Source: Sinonovacula constricta
Taxonomy: Eukaryota > Mollusca > Bivalvia > Cardiida > Solecurtidae
Assembly (NCBI GenBank): GCA_007844125.1
Contig: CM017563.1
Location: forward strand, 37,702,019 to 37,766,018
Length of the DNA: 64,000 bases
Direction of reading: 5' to 3'
The notes beneath the pieces were generated by a model. That model worked only from the letters and a program-made list of their open reading frames with translations. It was not told where the DNA came from and did not search any database. Both the position numbers and the translations under genes were made by a program. This document shows positions 21,831 to 32,639 of the stretch, piece by piece; the stretch's first letter is position 1; the number at the start of each line of letters is the position of its first letter.

Positions 21831-22072
21831 ATGAATGATAAACCGGTCTACACGACCTTTGTTTTATTAGCTCTAATTAAAGTCATGAACGTTTTTATTT
21901 GGATAACTTACCATCCTTTCCAATCTTATTGCCCTCTGCGTGGAAGTATTGACGACCCAGAGTTTCTGTCAAGTACACGAGAAGCCAGATTTTGGTATTC
22001 TATATTGGCTTTATTAGTTTCAGTAATATTAGTAGTAATTGCAGTAATACAGTCCTGGAACCGTAACAGTTG
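21831..22072 (+). CDS. Possible exon, two-transmembrane protein (unknown)
   Basis: Open from an ATG at 21,831. Two hydrophobic segments, about residues 8-26 (TFVLLALIKVMNVFIWITY) and 53-72 (FWYSILALLVSVILVVIAVI), flank a polar loop with CPLRGSIDDPEFLSSTREAR. The composition differs from the surrounding AT-rich DNA and the reverse strand is closed. After SWNRNSCHT the sequence becomes a GATAC/GTTAC array, so the true end or a splice site is unclear. No family recognised. It may be a genuine first exon or a chance frame. Confidence 0.3.
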
Positions 22073-22265
22073 TCACACGATACGATATACGTACGGTGCG
22101 ATTACGTTCGATGTACGATACCATGTGCGGTTTTTACACGATACCATACACGTTACGGTTCGATACCATACACGATATGCATTACGATAGAAAATCTACA
22201 CGTTACGATGCGATGCGGTGTACGCTTCGATGCAACATACTGTACTGTTTCCGTTTACGTCACGT
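22068..22265 (+). repeat. Degenerate GATAC/GTTAC array
   Basis: Imperfect repeats of CGATAC, CGTTACG and CCATAC. The same motif vocabulary appears at 25,455-25,650 and nowhere else noticed in the window. Confidence 0.7.
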
Positions 22266-22269
22266 TACA

Positions 22270-25200
22270 CGAATTACCATGGCAAATGCGGCATGTTGTT
22301 AAAGTAAAGGTTCAATCAGCCTATTTATACTGTACCAACTCGGTTTTGTCCAAATCGTTCTCCCCAATCGGCCCACTTCCAGCGCATATAGACGGTAATG
22401 TTTTCACACCTTTCAAATGAGACAATACACCTATTTCCATCTAAATGGTTAACTGTGTAGGCAAATGATAAGTAAGTGACGCCAATATGATAACCTGCTT
22501 AAACATTGAACAAGTGTGTAAAATGTACCATGTTAAGACAAATTAATATAAATCTGTAATTTCCCAACATTCTTACACCACTCTTCTATACACGTATATT
22601 TCAATTTTCTACCCCTATTCCCCGCATCCGTATCTGCGTTTTACTGAAGTGAAATTTCACAGCCAGATTATGTGTGCTGGGATCTTCATACATGTATGAC
22701 ATGTCTTCAGACCGGATGCAGTTGTTGTGCACTACAGCTAAATGACCACTGCCCGTCTAATTTGATATAAACGTTGTATAATCGCTCGCGTGAATTATAG
22801 GTACATGTACCGAATAATACTCAGAATACTGAGTACTGAGATATCGCTACCCACATCCACATCTACACCGACGGTAGCAAGGATACAAACAAAAATGCTA
22901 TATGAGCATGAGTTATTATGATTGAAAATCAACAGAATAAATAAACAAGGCCAAAATAAAACTAAACACTAGACATTCTATATTAAGATGCGAACTGTTA
23001 ATTATAACCCATAAAATGTGTTCAAATAGAGCAAATTGCCGATCAACAATAAATATTTACCCCGGCTCTCTTAGTTATTTACAAGCATTTCAGACAATTT
23101 ACGGAAAGAATAGACAAGAACTAATTAAAGAAATATATAGATTAAAATACTAAAATACAAATGTTAAGCAAAATCGCAAAATCTCTAATATGAATTTGGA
23201 GATTGGAACTCACCATCATAATATAGCCCATGATTAAATATTTCTAGACTCAGACTCGGATCCAGCTACCTAGCTGAAGTAAGTAAATCCCCCCCCCCCC
23301 CCGCCGCCCCCGACAAAGCAGAACTAATAATACGCGCTCTTAATCTTTTTTAGAATAAAAGCATTTCATTAAATATTTAATTAATAATATAGGATAACAC
23401 ATACATAAACTGAATCAATACAATGTCCAATCGATATCATATCCAAATCAAACAATAACTAAAGTTTCAAAACCCACAAGACACGTGATGGTGTGAAATC
23501 TCTTTAAAATCTAAACATTCTTAATAAACCCATTCTCTGATTTGCTGGACCCCAATTTGGCGGAAGATTATGACTGCTCTTTGTTTAAAGGCATTACACC
23601 TCTAAGAAACTGTTTCTTAAAATGTTCACCATTGAAATGTGTTCTACTCCTGATTAGAGCTGGCACTTTTTGAACTACGAGGATGTTTTAAAGTGACAAA
23701 AGTACGGGAAAAGTGTGTGAGTAGTTAAGCTTGGGTTGGTAATTCAGTTAGTTTAGTATATCGTATATAATATAATTATATTTTAGTAGAGAATTAAATG
23801 TATTTAATGTATTTACTATCTTCTAGGTATTAAAGTGTTGCATTTTTATTAAATCTGCCTTTTTTCCGCTGGTACAAAAAACAAAGACACGTGTGAATAA
23901 TATAGGTTTATGTAGCTAATCCCTTGCTATTGTGTGCTGCCTTAACAAAAACAGCACGGGGTTAAAGTATTTCTCTATGTCACAGTAAGTACAGTTCCTA
24001 TTGGTGAACTTGCATTCTTTACCAGGGTAGCTTGATCCTAGTTTTAATTAAAAAACTATTCTAAACTAACGTTATTGTGGCAGTAAATATTGAACTTAGA
24101 GTCCTATTAACATATCCGGATATCTGGATTCGTGCGTTATTTATTATATTTATTTTATTAATTATAGCTCTTTCTCCATGGCTTGGTATCCACCCTAGTT
24201 TTATAAAGGCATTGAGGTTTTTTGACAGGAGACTGTAAAGACTATATTTGTATGCTGACTTGCTTGATTTTGCAATGATTAGATATCATATCATTTTCTA
24301 TTGTAACCCCAACGGTATTCCTTTCAGTATCCATACTGACGTCAAGGTACATGCCGATGTGCGCTAGTTATTTTAGAAGAGTATGTAAATGGCTTCATCA
24401 TCCTAAAAAGACTTACAAAGGACCATTTCGTTATAAGAGGAAATCGATTTAAGAACAGACCAATTAACACCTCCGGTCAACACGTTAAAGATCAAACCAA
24501 TCAACATAACGAACGGCTAAAAATCCTACTTCCTTTAAGATTAGTGGTGTCATAAAAGTGTCACCAATTTATTGGAATTAGCACACGTGCACGTGATTGG
24601 CAGGGCGGGAAAATGTACGGAAATTAAGAAGGCATGATGACAGATGTGTACTGTTATTTATGATACTAGCACATTGTTTTGACAAACACATTCCTACCTT
24701 AAACATTTGATCACATCACTGGCAGAAGAATAGTTATATTAACTTTTTTTTGCTACACTTGTGAACGTACTTTTATTGAATTTTCGTCGAGCACTGAATT
24801 GCTTTTATTTATTTATTTAACTTCGCATAAATGTGAATAAAATTTACGCGTTTAAAATAATTGGCGAAGGAACTTTATCAGTGTTGATTGTGCCCAGCGA
24901 TGACATAGGTAAGCTAGCTTTACAATTAACTTGTCGGAATATCAGAGATGATTCCACTCGGTCCAATCATTTATAAACAAAGTTCATTGTATATGAGCCG
25001 TATCAATTGAATACCATATTTGAGACAAACCTCTTTTCCATAACCTGACATAGAGATAGATTATGTTATAGCTAGTTTTTTCCAGCTGTATGTTTATTCC
25101 AATTACGTCTTACTGCTCTTTATTTTCCATAAAAGCGTGGGCAAATAACCAGAATCCTAGTTTTCACGAATATTTTCCTAAACGTCCATTCATATTCAAT

Positions 25201-25450
25201 ATACGCATATTGTCATTCAAGTAATAAGTTCGAAGGTGTGCAATATTAATTTGCTCATCGATAGTATGCATGTACCGGAAATGTAATATATAGTTAAGTT
25301 TCTGTTTAGAACCATAAACTTCTTTTTGTATTTGTAAAGCATTTATTATGACATTTAAATTTCCTGTGAACTTTTGTATGAGCATGATAATGTCATTAGA
25401 AAAATGTCACTATATATGTATCTTTGTATCAAAGAATTATGAGAAGGCAC
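22270..25450. other. Long gene-poor stretch
   Basis: About 3.2 kb of AT-rich DNA with a C-run at about 23,288-23,314. Short open frames exist (for example minus strand 25,164-25,370 and plus strand about 24,840-24,960, the latter with an internal GGTAAG donor), but none has a recognisable domain. If the membrane exon at 29.6-30.1 kb belongs to the same gene as the TNF exons, this is intron and may hide short stalk exons. Confidence 0.5.
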
Positions 25451-25454
25451 AGTG

Positions 25455-25655
25455 CAATTCTGCTTGTGTTACGTTACCATACTATACGTTCCGTTACGAT
25501 ACCACGGTCTTGTCATAAGCGTTACGGTCCGATACGATACGATACGATGTGCCATTTACGATACGGCTCGTTACGTTACTTCACGATAGGCCTATTACGT
25601 TACACGATACGTTACGTTACCATACGATACGTTTACGATAAAATACGCACGATAT
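25455..25655 (+). repeat. Degenerate GATAC/GTTAC array, second site
   Basis: Repeats of CGATACG, CGTTACG and CCATACG, like 22,068-22,265. It runs up to the TAG/CTA triplet array. Confidence 0.7.
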
Positions 25656-25689
25656 ACGATGTTTTGGACAACTGGTACGGTGCCAGGAC

Positions 25690-25884
25690 TGTAGTAGTAG
25701 TTGTAGTCGTAGTAGTAATAGTAGTGGTAGTAGTTGCAGAAGTAGTAGTTGTAGTAGTTGCAGTAGTAGTTGTAGAAGAAGTAGTTCCAGCAGCTGCAGC
25801 AGTATGTCTACCACAACTACAATTACTATTACTATTTCTACTACTACTACTATTACCACTACCACTACTACTACTACCACTACA

Positions 25885-25919
<35 letters not shown>

Positions 25920-26053
25920 CACTACTACTACTACCACTACTACAACCACCACTACCACTATTACTACTACTACAAGTACCACCACTACCACTACTACTAT
26001 CACTAACACTACTACTACTACTACTACCACTACCACTACCACTACTGCCATTA

Positions 26054-26086
<33 letters not shown>

Positions 26087-26399
26087 ATACTACTACTACT
26101 AATACTACCACCACTACCACTACTACTACCACTACCACCACTACTACTACCACCACTACTACTACCGCTACTACTACCACTACTACTACTACCACTACTA
26201 CCACTACCACCACTACTACTGCTACTACTATTACTTCCACAACCACTACTACTACTGCTACTACTACCGCTACTACTTCCACTACTTCTGCTACCGCTAC
26301 TACCATAATTACTATTACTACTACCACAACCACTACTACCACTACCTCTACTACTACTACTACCACCATTACTACTATTACTACTACTGCTTATTTTAA

Positions 26400-26480
<81 letters not shown>
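25690..26480. repeat. Large TAG then CTA triplet array
   Basis: About 110 bases of TAG/GTA units switch at a GCAGCTGCAGCAG centre to about 670 bases of CTA/ACC/ACT units, ending in AAT units. Every frame on both strands is open, giving poly-Thr, poly-Leu or poly-Val frames that are artefacts. The TAG and CTA parts are complementary and could fold back. Confidence 0.97.
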
Positions 26481-26483
<3 letters not shown>

Positions 26484-26654
26484 AAGTTAGTCCAGGTTAT
26501 AGCAAGTGATGATATGTTATTTAGACAGACAAAGGTAATACAAATATTTATAATTAGTGATGAATAAGGAAATATAATAAAGTCCTATGAGCATTGCAAC
26601 ATATACCAACATTTAAAAAAGGCACTTGCAAGTCAAACGTACAAGTAAGAATAG

Positions 26655-26915
26655 TTTGTGTTGGTTTATTTAACAAAAAAAGCAAACCCAACAGTTACCG
26701 CATAGGACCGGTAAATGGGACCAACTAGGGTGCTTAAGCCTGTTTTACAGAGCTCTAACCTCTCACTTCCTGAGGGGTTTCTCAAATGCAAGCAGTGAAA
26801 GGAAAACAATCTATTTGAATAAAAAATGTCCAAGCGCTGACATTTTTATAAGTGATGTCGTCGTTAAAAGAAAGTAGCGACGAAATTTGAACAAATAATG
26901 TCCACATTGTATTTA
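26655..26915 (-). repeat. Dispersed repeat X, inverse copy
   Basis: The reverse complement matches 44,690-44,960, including CACTGCTTGCATTTGAGAAA, GAGGTTAGAGCTCTGTAAAA and the TTAAGCACCC box, and ends near an A-rich tract. Confidence 0.75.
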
Positions 26916-27548
26916 GAAGAGAGAGCAGTATTATTTCTCTTAGGAGAATCCCACGAAATTGTTGATGGTAGATGAATTTAAAGTTTTGAAGCAATACAAA
27001 GTGACCAGAGAAGCTGTGTAAATGGTTGTACATCGTGTCCATGTGTAAATAGAATAGAGGAACATTCAATCGTCATACTGAGATCAAACCTTTTCTACGC
27101 CCATTAGTGTAAAAGAATGTTAATTGTACAATGAGTTTACGACCTGTTTAAATAAGGTTATACATCTTTTCTAGGACTCTCTTTCACTGTCATTACATTT
27201 ACATATGTTACAGACCTACTTAGATTATGTAGACCACGTGACGTCAGGAAAAACGTCGTTCAGGCATTTGCATATAGGAGCTTCAATTCAACTGGATTAT
27301 TTAATTAAAAAATTATAACGTATGGGATAAAGATGAATAAGTTAATTATTTTCAAATTGAATAATGTCTGTTTATATTTCAGTTAGCTTTTGTTTATCTA
27401 TGGGTTCGTTTTACATATACGGTGTTATTGTTTGGGTATAGCATTTGCAAAATTACAAAAATGTATCTGTCTTGCGTAAAATAACAGCAAATTATTCAAA
27501 AGTTAATTGTTAAATTAGTATTGTAATTTCAAGATTTTGAAATACCTT
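26915..27548. other. No gene recognised
   Basis: AT-rich sequence. The minus-strand open frame 26,782-27,069 mainly translates repeat X and its flank and has no domain. Confidence 0.5.
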
Positions 27549-27549
27549 C

Positions 27550-27920
27550 AATAGGCTACATTGGTGAAATGGAAACAGTCTCCATTGTTAGTTAAAATTC
27601 GAGATATTCCAAACAGTAAGTAGGACCTTTTAGTTGGAATTCTTGAACTTTATCGCCCGTTCTTTTGTACTATTACAAAGTGATTTTTTTTTACTTTCGC
27701 ATAAATATAAGCTTAAAATCCATTTAAATACTTTTAGAGATTTGTTATATAAAAAAGAAAATGGAAGTTTTTGTTGATAATGGTTAACCTGGGTATCACA
27801 AGGAAGGCAGAAGAGTCAGTATATACTCCAAAAAGCAAAAGCATAAAAGCCGAGTAAAACAAATGAAAGGGCAGCTTGTATTTAGGGATTATTCAGGGGA
27901 GACTACTTATTAATGTCTCC
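27550..27920 (+). repeat. Duplicated block, copy 2 of 2
   Basis: Same-orientation match of 16,085-16,460, with the CCTTTTAGTTGGAAT and TTTATCGCC boxes and the GGGATTATTCAGGGGAGACT end. Confidence 0.8.
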
Positions 27921-28494
27921 CATTCCAAAACCAAGTTAACAGAAGACAACTTTAAATAAAATTAAACCTGGTCATCTTTTTTCGTTAATAATCGTAAAAA
28001 GTAATGTTACGGGTGTGAGTGTAATATGTAAGATAATCCTGCGTAGGAGGAAAATTCTAGAGCCAGACATACCTTTCTTTTTCACAGCTAGTCTTGCAAT
28101 CTGTAAAAATTAGAGCATGATTTAAACTCATAGTTATGCGGATGGTATTTTAGGTTAATTTAAGATGTTTGTTTTTTTAGAAAAAAAAACTTGATTATTG
28201 TTTTGTTTGTTTTACAAAAATGTAATATTACAAAAGATGTTGTTGAATGAATGGAAGACTTTGTAACTATGACATGTAGACTTACATAGCTGAATGTTTT
28301 TTTTACAAAAATCTATGTTGTTGTTGGGGGCGGGGGAGGTTTTTTTTTTAGTTTTCGCTAGTTTGGTTAAAAACAATCAACACGCCCGTTGTTGTAGAAA
28401 TATTTACTCTTTAGAAGAGTATAGACAGTTTAAAACTCCAATGTTACTGCATTAAACGTAAATGAACAAATGCAGATTTTCTGTTTGCCGTGTC

Positions 28495-28735
28495 GCCTCT
28501 ATGGATGTACACGAATGCGGTACCGTATGAGTGCTGTATATTGTTTTGCTGGCACCATTCAGCGACCGCATAATTATATACATGTAGATATACACGAACA
28601 TGGTACCGCATGAGTGCCCTATATTATTTTGCTGGGGCCCTTCCGCTACAGCATATATGGATATCCACAACGGCGGTACCGTATAAGTACCGTATATTAT
28701 TTTGCCGGCGCCGTTCTGCTGCCGCATATAAGATA
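28495..28735 (+). repeat. ~80-bp tandem repeat, three units
   Basis: Units share TACACGAATGCGGTACCGTA, TGAGTGC, TATTATTTTGC, GGCGCCGTTC and TGCCGCATAA. Two more units lie at 29,335-29,500 in the second half of the 0.8-kb duplication. Confidence 0.85.
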
Positions 28736-28795
28736 AAGATTCTCATATTTAATAGAAAAGGTCTCATTGCTGAGTTGTAACAAATTACTTACCTA

Positions 28796-28921
28796 CATTA
28801 TGTCGTTAAACGTATTGACGCAACAGGGAAGTCCATTGCCGTCATCCTCTTGATTGCTGAGTTTTGTAATATGAATTATGTCGCATTTTTTGCAAGGTGG
28901 TGGTTTGTGAAAAACCGGAAG
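28796..28921 (-). pseudogene. Decayed duplicate of membrane-protein exon end
   Basis: The minus strand reads NQEDDGNGLPCCVNTFNDIM then TAG immediately before GTAAGT. The counterpart at 29,559-29,680 reads EDTGNGLPCCAKTFNEIKE before the same donor. The upstream part of the exon is not recognisable here. The stop next to the donor and the loss of the rest indicate a non-functional partial duplicate. Confidence 0.65.
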
Positions 28922-29149
28922 TGATGATTTAAACTCATAGTTATGGGGATGATATTTTAGGATAATTTAAAATGTTTTTTTAGAAAAATAATAAACATGA
29001 TTATTGTTTTGTTTGTTTTACAACCATGTAATATTACAGAAAATGTTGTTGAAATGATTGGAAGAATTTGTAACTATGACATGTAGACTTACATAGGTGA
29101 ATGTTTGCTTAACAAAAATCTATGTCGTTGTTGTTGTTGTGTGTGTGTG

Positions 29150-29178
29150 GGGGGAAGGGGGGGGGGGGGGGGGGTGGC
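29150..29178 (+). repeat. G-run
   Basis: A GTGTGTG stretch followed by GGGGGGAAGG and a run of about 18 G. The counterpart in the other 0.8-kb unit (about 28,325-28,340) is much shorter. Confidence 0.9.
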
Positions 29179-29558
29179 GGTAGTTTTCGCTAGTTTGATT
29201 AAAGAACCATCAACACGTCCGTTGTTGCTAGCAATATTGACTTTAAAAAAGAGTATAGACAGTTTAAAACTTTAATGTTTCTGCATTCGACGTTAATTGA
29301 ACAAATGCAGATTTTATGTTTGCTGTGTCGGCTATAGGGATGTACACGAATGCGGTACTGTATGAGTGCCCCATATTATTTTGCCGGCGCCGTTCTGCTG
29401 CCGCATAATTATATACATGTAGATACATATACACGAACATGGTACCGTATGAGTACCGTATCTAATTTTGCCGGCGTCGTTCTGCTGCCGCATATAAGAT
29501 AAAGATTCTCATCTTTAATAGAAAAGGTCTCATTGCTGAGTTGAAACAAATAACTTAC

Positions 29559-30149
29559 CTCCTTTATTTCGTTAAACGTTTTGGCGCAACAGGGAAGTCC
29601 ATTGCCAGTATCCTCTTTCTCGCTGAGTGTTGTAGAACCAATATTGGGTGTTGGTGTTTGAAAAACCGGAAGTGCCGTGGACGATGTGGTTTGTTCCTTG
29701 TTTCTCATCACAAAGAACAAGTATGGAAAACCAACAGAGATCAATATTAGCATAACAATGTTCATCACACACAAAATGTATGTTGGATGCGGAATTAGCG
29801 ACTCGTAATCATGTCTTTCAGCAAGATTGTCTTGTGAATTTCTTGTAGGCTTTCGAAAATGTTTACAGACCTTCGTAGGTCGGAATACTTCTTGTGTTTC
29901 ATTAATATACTTGCAAGAACAAGTGTTTGCTTTAAATCCTGTCGATGTAAAACCCAAACATGCAGATGTTTGTTGCTCTGCTTCAGAGAAAACGGGTAGC
30001 TGAGAACACTCGTCATCCAATGAGGACACGTCACAATTTTTATCCTGACAGGATTCATTTGATGACACGGAGATGCCCATCGTTTTATTCTCTAAACGTT
30101 GTGTTTTACAACTGCTCTCACTTGTTCGAAATGATGCGTGATTGTGCAT
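29559..30149 (-). CDS. Type II membrane protein exon, TNF-ligand-like topology
   Basis: The minus strand is open for 197 codons from ATG at 30,149 to a strong donor GAG/GTAAGT at 29,559 (phase 0). An upstream CTTTTACAG could be an acceptor at 30,164, in frame. Residues 1-122 are polar with eleven Cys, ending in basic KHFRKPTR and the HPTY edge. Residues 124-148 (about YILCVMNIVMLILISVGFPY) form one transmembrane segment. Residues 150-197 form a Thr/Ser/Pro-rich stalk with GLPCC. A basic, long N-terminal side followed by a stalk suggests a type II protein, as in TNF ligands, and the TNF-like exons lie downstream on the same strand. The phases do not join directly to 20,680-20,851, so extra exons or a separate gene are needed. 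No conserved domain was recognised here; the TNF link is inference. Confidence 0.5.
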
Positions 30150-30333
30150 TTTTTTAAAATTCTGCTGTAAAAGATGAAATGATAAAACTGACGACTGAAA
30201 TTGTATGGTGACTTCACAAATGTTTTGATACGCTGCCAATAAAATGTACATGTAGTTTAACACGATTATATTCAACGATGTATTGACATTGGCTCTCAGT
30301 GCCTTGTCTTAGTCGGTATCGTGTAAACAGCCA

Positions 30334-30446
30334 TTAAAAACAAAATTGCCAATGGATCCTGTCATATGTTCCTCTGTCGTTAGTTTTGACACACTGTTGA
30401 CCGTAAATATCTTGTCTGATACCTCCAAAGAAACGCAAAGTGTCAC
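30334..30446 (-). CDS. Possible terminal exon of an upstream minus-strand gene
   Basis: After a good pyrimidine tract and acceptor (CTTCTTTTTGTTCAAG), the minus strand reads GDTLRFFGGIRQDIYGQQ, CVKTNDRGTY and HWQFCF, then TAA at 30,334-30,336. It starts with two bases of a split codon, the same phase as the TNF 5' exon at 20,851. Length, hydrophobic end and position just upstream of a membrane-type exon would fit the last exon of a neighbouring paralogue. The terminal residues do not clearly match a TNF C-terminus, so the identity is open. Confidence 0.28.
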
Positions 30447-30644
30447 CTTGAACAAAAAGAAGATAAAACATTAACAATCTTGACCTTATTATAATTATTT
30501 GATTTCGGTCATGGCTAAATAGTGTAGACAACAGCTTATTATACTGGTTGTTTCTGAGAATACACGGAACTGTTTGTACTTGGGCTATTCTGGGACAGGC
30601 CTTCTACCATACCAACCAGTCAGGGGTACCCATAATTGTTAGTT

Positions 30645-31245
30645 ATAGTAATAGTGGTAGTAGAAGCAGTAGCAGTAGTTGTAGTAGTGGTATTAGTAGT
30701 TGCTGCAGCAGTAGTAGCAGTAGTAGTAAAAGTAGTAGTAAAAGTAGTAGTAATAGTATTAGCAGTAGTAGAGAGGGATTGGGATTTGCAGGCATTTTTG
30801 CCGACACTGTGCTGCGACATTTCTATCATTCTAGCACAGGGGTACTTATAAGGTGCCCCTGGACTGAACCCAGCCTGTCAATTATACTGACACCGACGAG
30901 TCAGGCGTAATGCTGTCCCCTTAGCCCGAGCGTTAGGAGAGAAGCTATTACTACCAACTTTACAGTCTTTAGTTGACCCGGCCGGGGTTTGAACCCGCGA
31001 CCTCCTGATCCGCAAGCCGACGCTCTACCACATGAGCTATTGCGGCCGGTACAGTAGTAGAAGTTGTTGTTGTTGTAGTTGTTGTAGTAATAGTAGCAGT
31101 GGTAGTAGTAGAAGTAGTAGTAATTGTTGTTATTGTTGTAGTTGTAGTAGTAGTTGTAGTCGTTGTTGTAGTGGTAGAAGTAGAAGCAGTAGTAGAAGTA
31201 GTAGAAGTAGTAGTAGTAGAAGTTGTAGCAGTAGCAGTTTATTAT
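30645..31245 (+). repeat. TAG triplet array split by a SINE
   Basis: TAG/GCA triplets at 30,645-30,772 and 31,051-31,245 are interrupted by SINE-1 at 30,773-31,050. Serine- and valine-rich frames across it are compositional. Confidence 0.93.
30773..31050 (-). mobile_element. SINE-1, full length
   Basis: On the minus strand it begins ACCGGCCGCAATAGCTCATG, with an A-box-like GCTCATGTGGTAGAGCG and B-box GGGTTCAAACC. The body ends TGCAAATCCCAATCCC. It sits cleanly inside a TAG array, the least decayed head of the five copies. Confidence 0.88.
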
Positions 31246-31425
31246 AATAATAATAATAATAATTATAATTATTATTATTATAATTATCATCATAATTATT
31301 ATCATCATTATTATTATTGCTGTTGTTGTGGTGGTGTGGTAGTGGTGGAGGAGGAGACGGTGGTGGTGGTGGTGGAGGTTGGGGAGGTGAGGGTTGATGT
31401 GGTGGTGGTGGGGGTGATTGTTTGT
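31240..31425 (+). repeat. AAT/ATT array followed by GGT/GGA-rich tract
   Basis: AATAATAATTATAATTATTA, ATCATC units, then GGTGGTGGTG and GGAGG units. Confidence 0.9.
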
Positions 31426-31866
31426 TGTTAAAGATGAAGACCGTCATCGGATTGCTTGCCGATCGCAACAATTCCACGGTAAATCTGAACAGATAAAAAG
31501 TCCTGTAGGTGTTGCTTAGTATATGCAGATCTTTGTTAAGAAATTACCCCCGCGTAAAAATGTCACTTTGTGAATACCATTCAATCCGAAACTGTCTAAA
31601 ATATATCGACCTGCTATGTTCGAGACCTGTTTATAATGTTTTGTGATCGCTATCAACAGTGACAAAAATAAAACAAACATGTCTGTAAGAGTTGTGTCCC
31701 TTAAAGCATGCTTTTATAACGGCGTTTCTGGTTGGTTAAATAATTTCACCATCAGCTAATAGAATCGCATTTAAACTAAACAGCTAAGTGCATTTAAGCG
31801 TCATCTGTAAAATTCTTATGTAAAAATAGTGACTAGTGCAAATCAGAGGTCAATTTCACTGTATGG

Positions 31867-32329
31867 AAGGGGATATCCGCCAATATTCTAATTACTAACT
31901 TTCAATACACGGATTTGCCACTAAAAATGTAAATTTGTAAATTGCAACATCGCGCATTCTAAATACCGCTATCTAATTACATGCTGACTTTTATATCACA
32001 TGAAAATGTTCACATTTCAACATGACATTTGAACAATTGCACATTTCCTGCATATACAGTTTACAAATCGCGGGGCGAAAATCACGAATACATTTTACAT
32101 TTCTAGAATCTAATTTATAATTAGCGTCTGAATGTTGTCAAAACTTGTACATTAATAATTTGTGACTTGAGAATTGTGACTTTGAGATTTGTAACTTGAA
32201 ATTGTAAGCGAGAAATGTGAATTAGATACATGTAAAAAAGAACGTGTTTCTGCAAACAACTAGCAAATTTAAGCATATACAGTGTTGCAATTTGCAAATT
32301 AGAAATTGAATATTCGCGGATATCCCCTT
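31867..32329. mobile_element. MITE-like element with ~20-bp inverted ends
   Basis: Left end AAGGGGATATCCGCCAATAT; right end (plus strand) ATATTCGCGGATATCCCCTT. The inverted ends match with one mismatch. The 463-bp interior is AT-rich with many AAATTTG/CAAATT words and no open frame. No convincing target duplication is visible, so the superfamily is unassigned. Confidence 0.65.
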
Positions 32330-32504
32330 ACATATCACTGCGTTATGAGTTATTGACAAATTGAAAGCCGAATCGATGGAAATTGGCCACAGCAAAACGA
32401 AGGTAAAACTAGATTTTTTTTTCTGAGAAAAAAATGGCTTGTTGCGTTTGTTCTATATTGTATTATGTCTTGTCATAGTTTCGTTTTAACGTTTACAACT
32501 GATT

Positions 32505-32600
32505 GGCATAGGAATACCTTTGTCCTGTACCTTTTCAAGTTTTGGATATACATGTAAGTTGCAGTAGTCATAGGACTTTGGCATATTTTCTTCATGATGA
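32505..32600 (+). repeat. Dispersed repeat Y
   Basis: Contains CCTGTACCTTTTCAAGTTTT and CATAGGACTTTGGCATATTT. Related copies lie at 44,345-44,415, 44,990-45,066 and 62,700-62,785. Confidence 0.65.
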
Positions 32601-32639
32601 GATTTTGTCATATTTTTTAATGGTGCATTTGAAGGGTAG

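Larger units (their letters stand above)
28117..29680 (-). repeat. ~0.8-kb tandem duplication spanning an exon end
   Basis: 28,117-28,921 and about 28,926-29,680 match from GATTTAAACTCATAGTTATG through G-rich patches, an ~80-bp repeat cluster and the exon end up to GAAAAACCGGAAGTG. The distal unit contains the functional-looking exon end (donor at 29,559). The proximal unit contains its decayed copy. Confidence 0.88.

Noticed and set aside
25424..26490. Very long open frames (poly-Leu, poly-Val, poly-Thr) on both strands
   Set aside because: They exist because CTA/TAG triplets lack stops in most frames. All three kinds overlap one array and none has domain structure.
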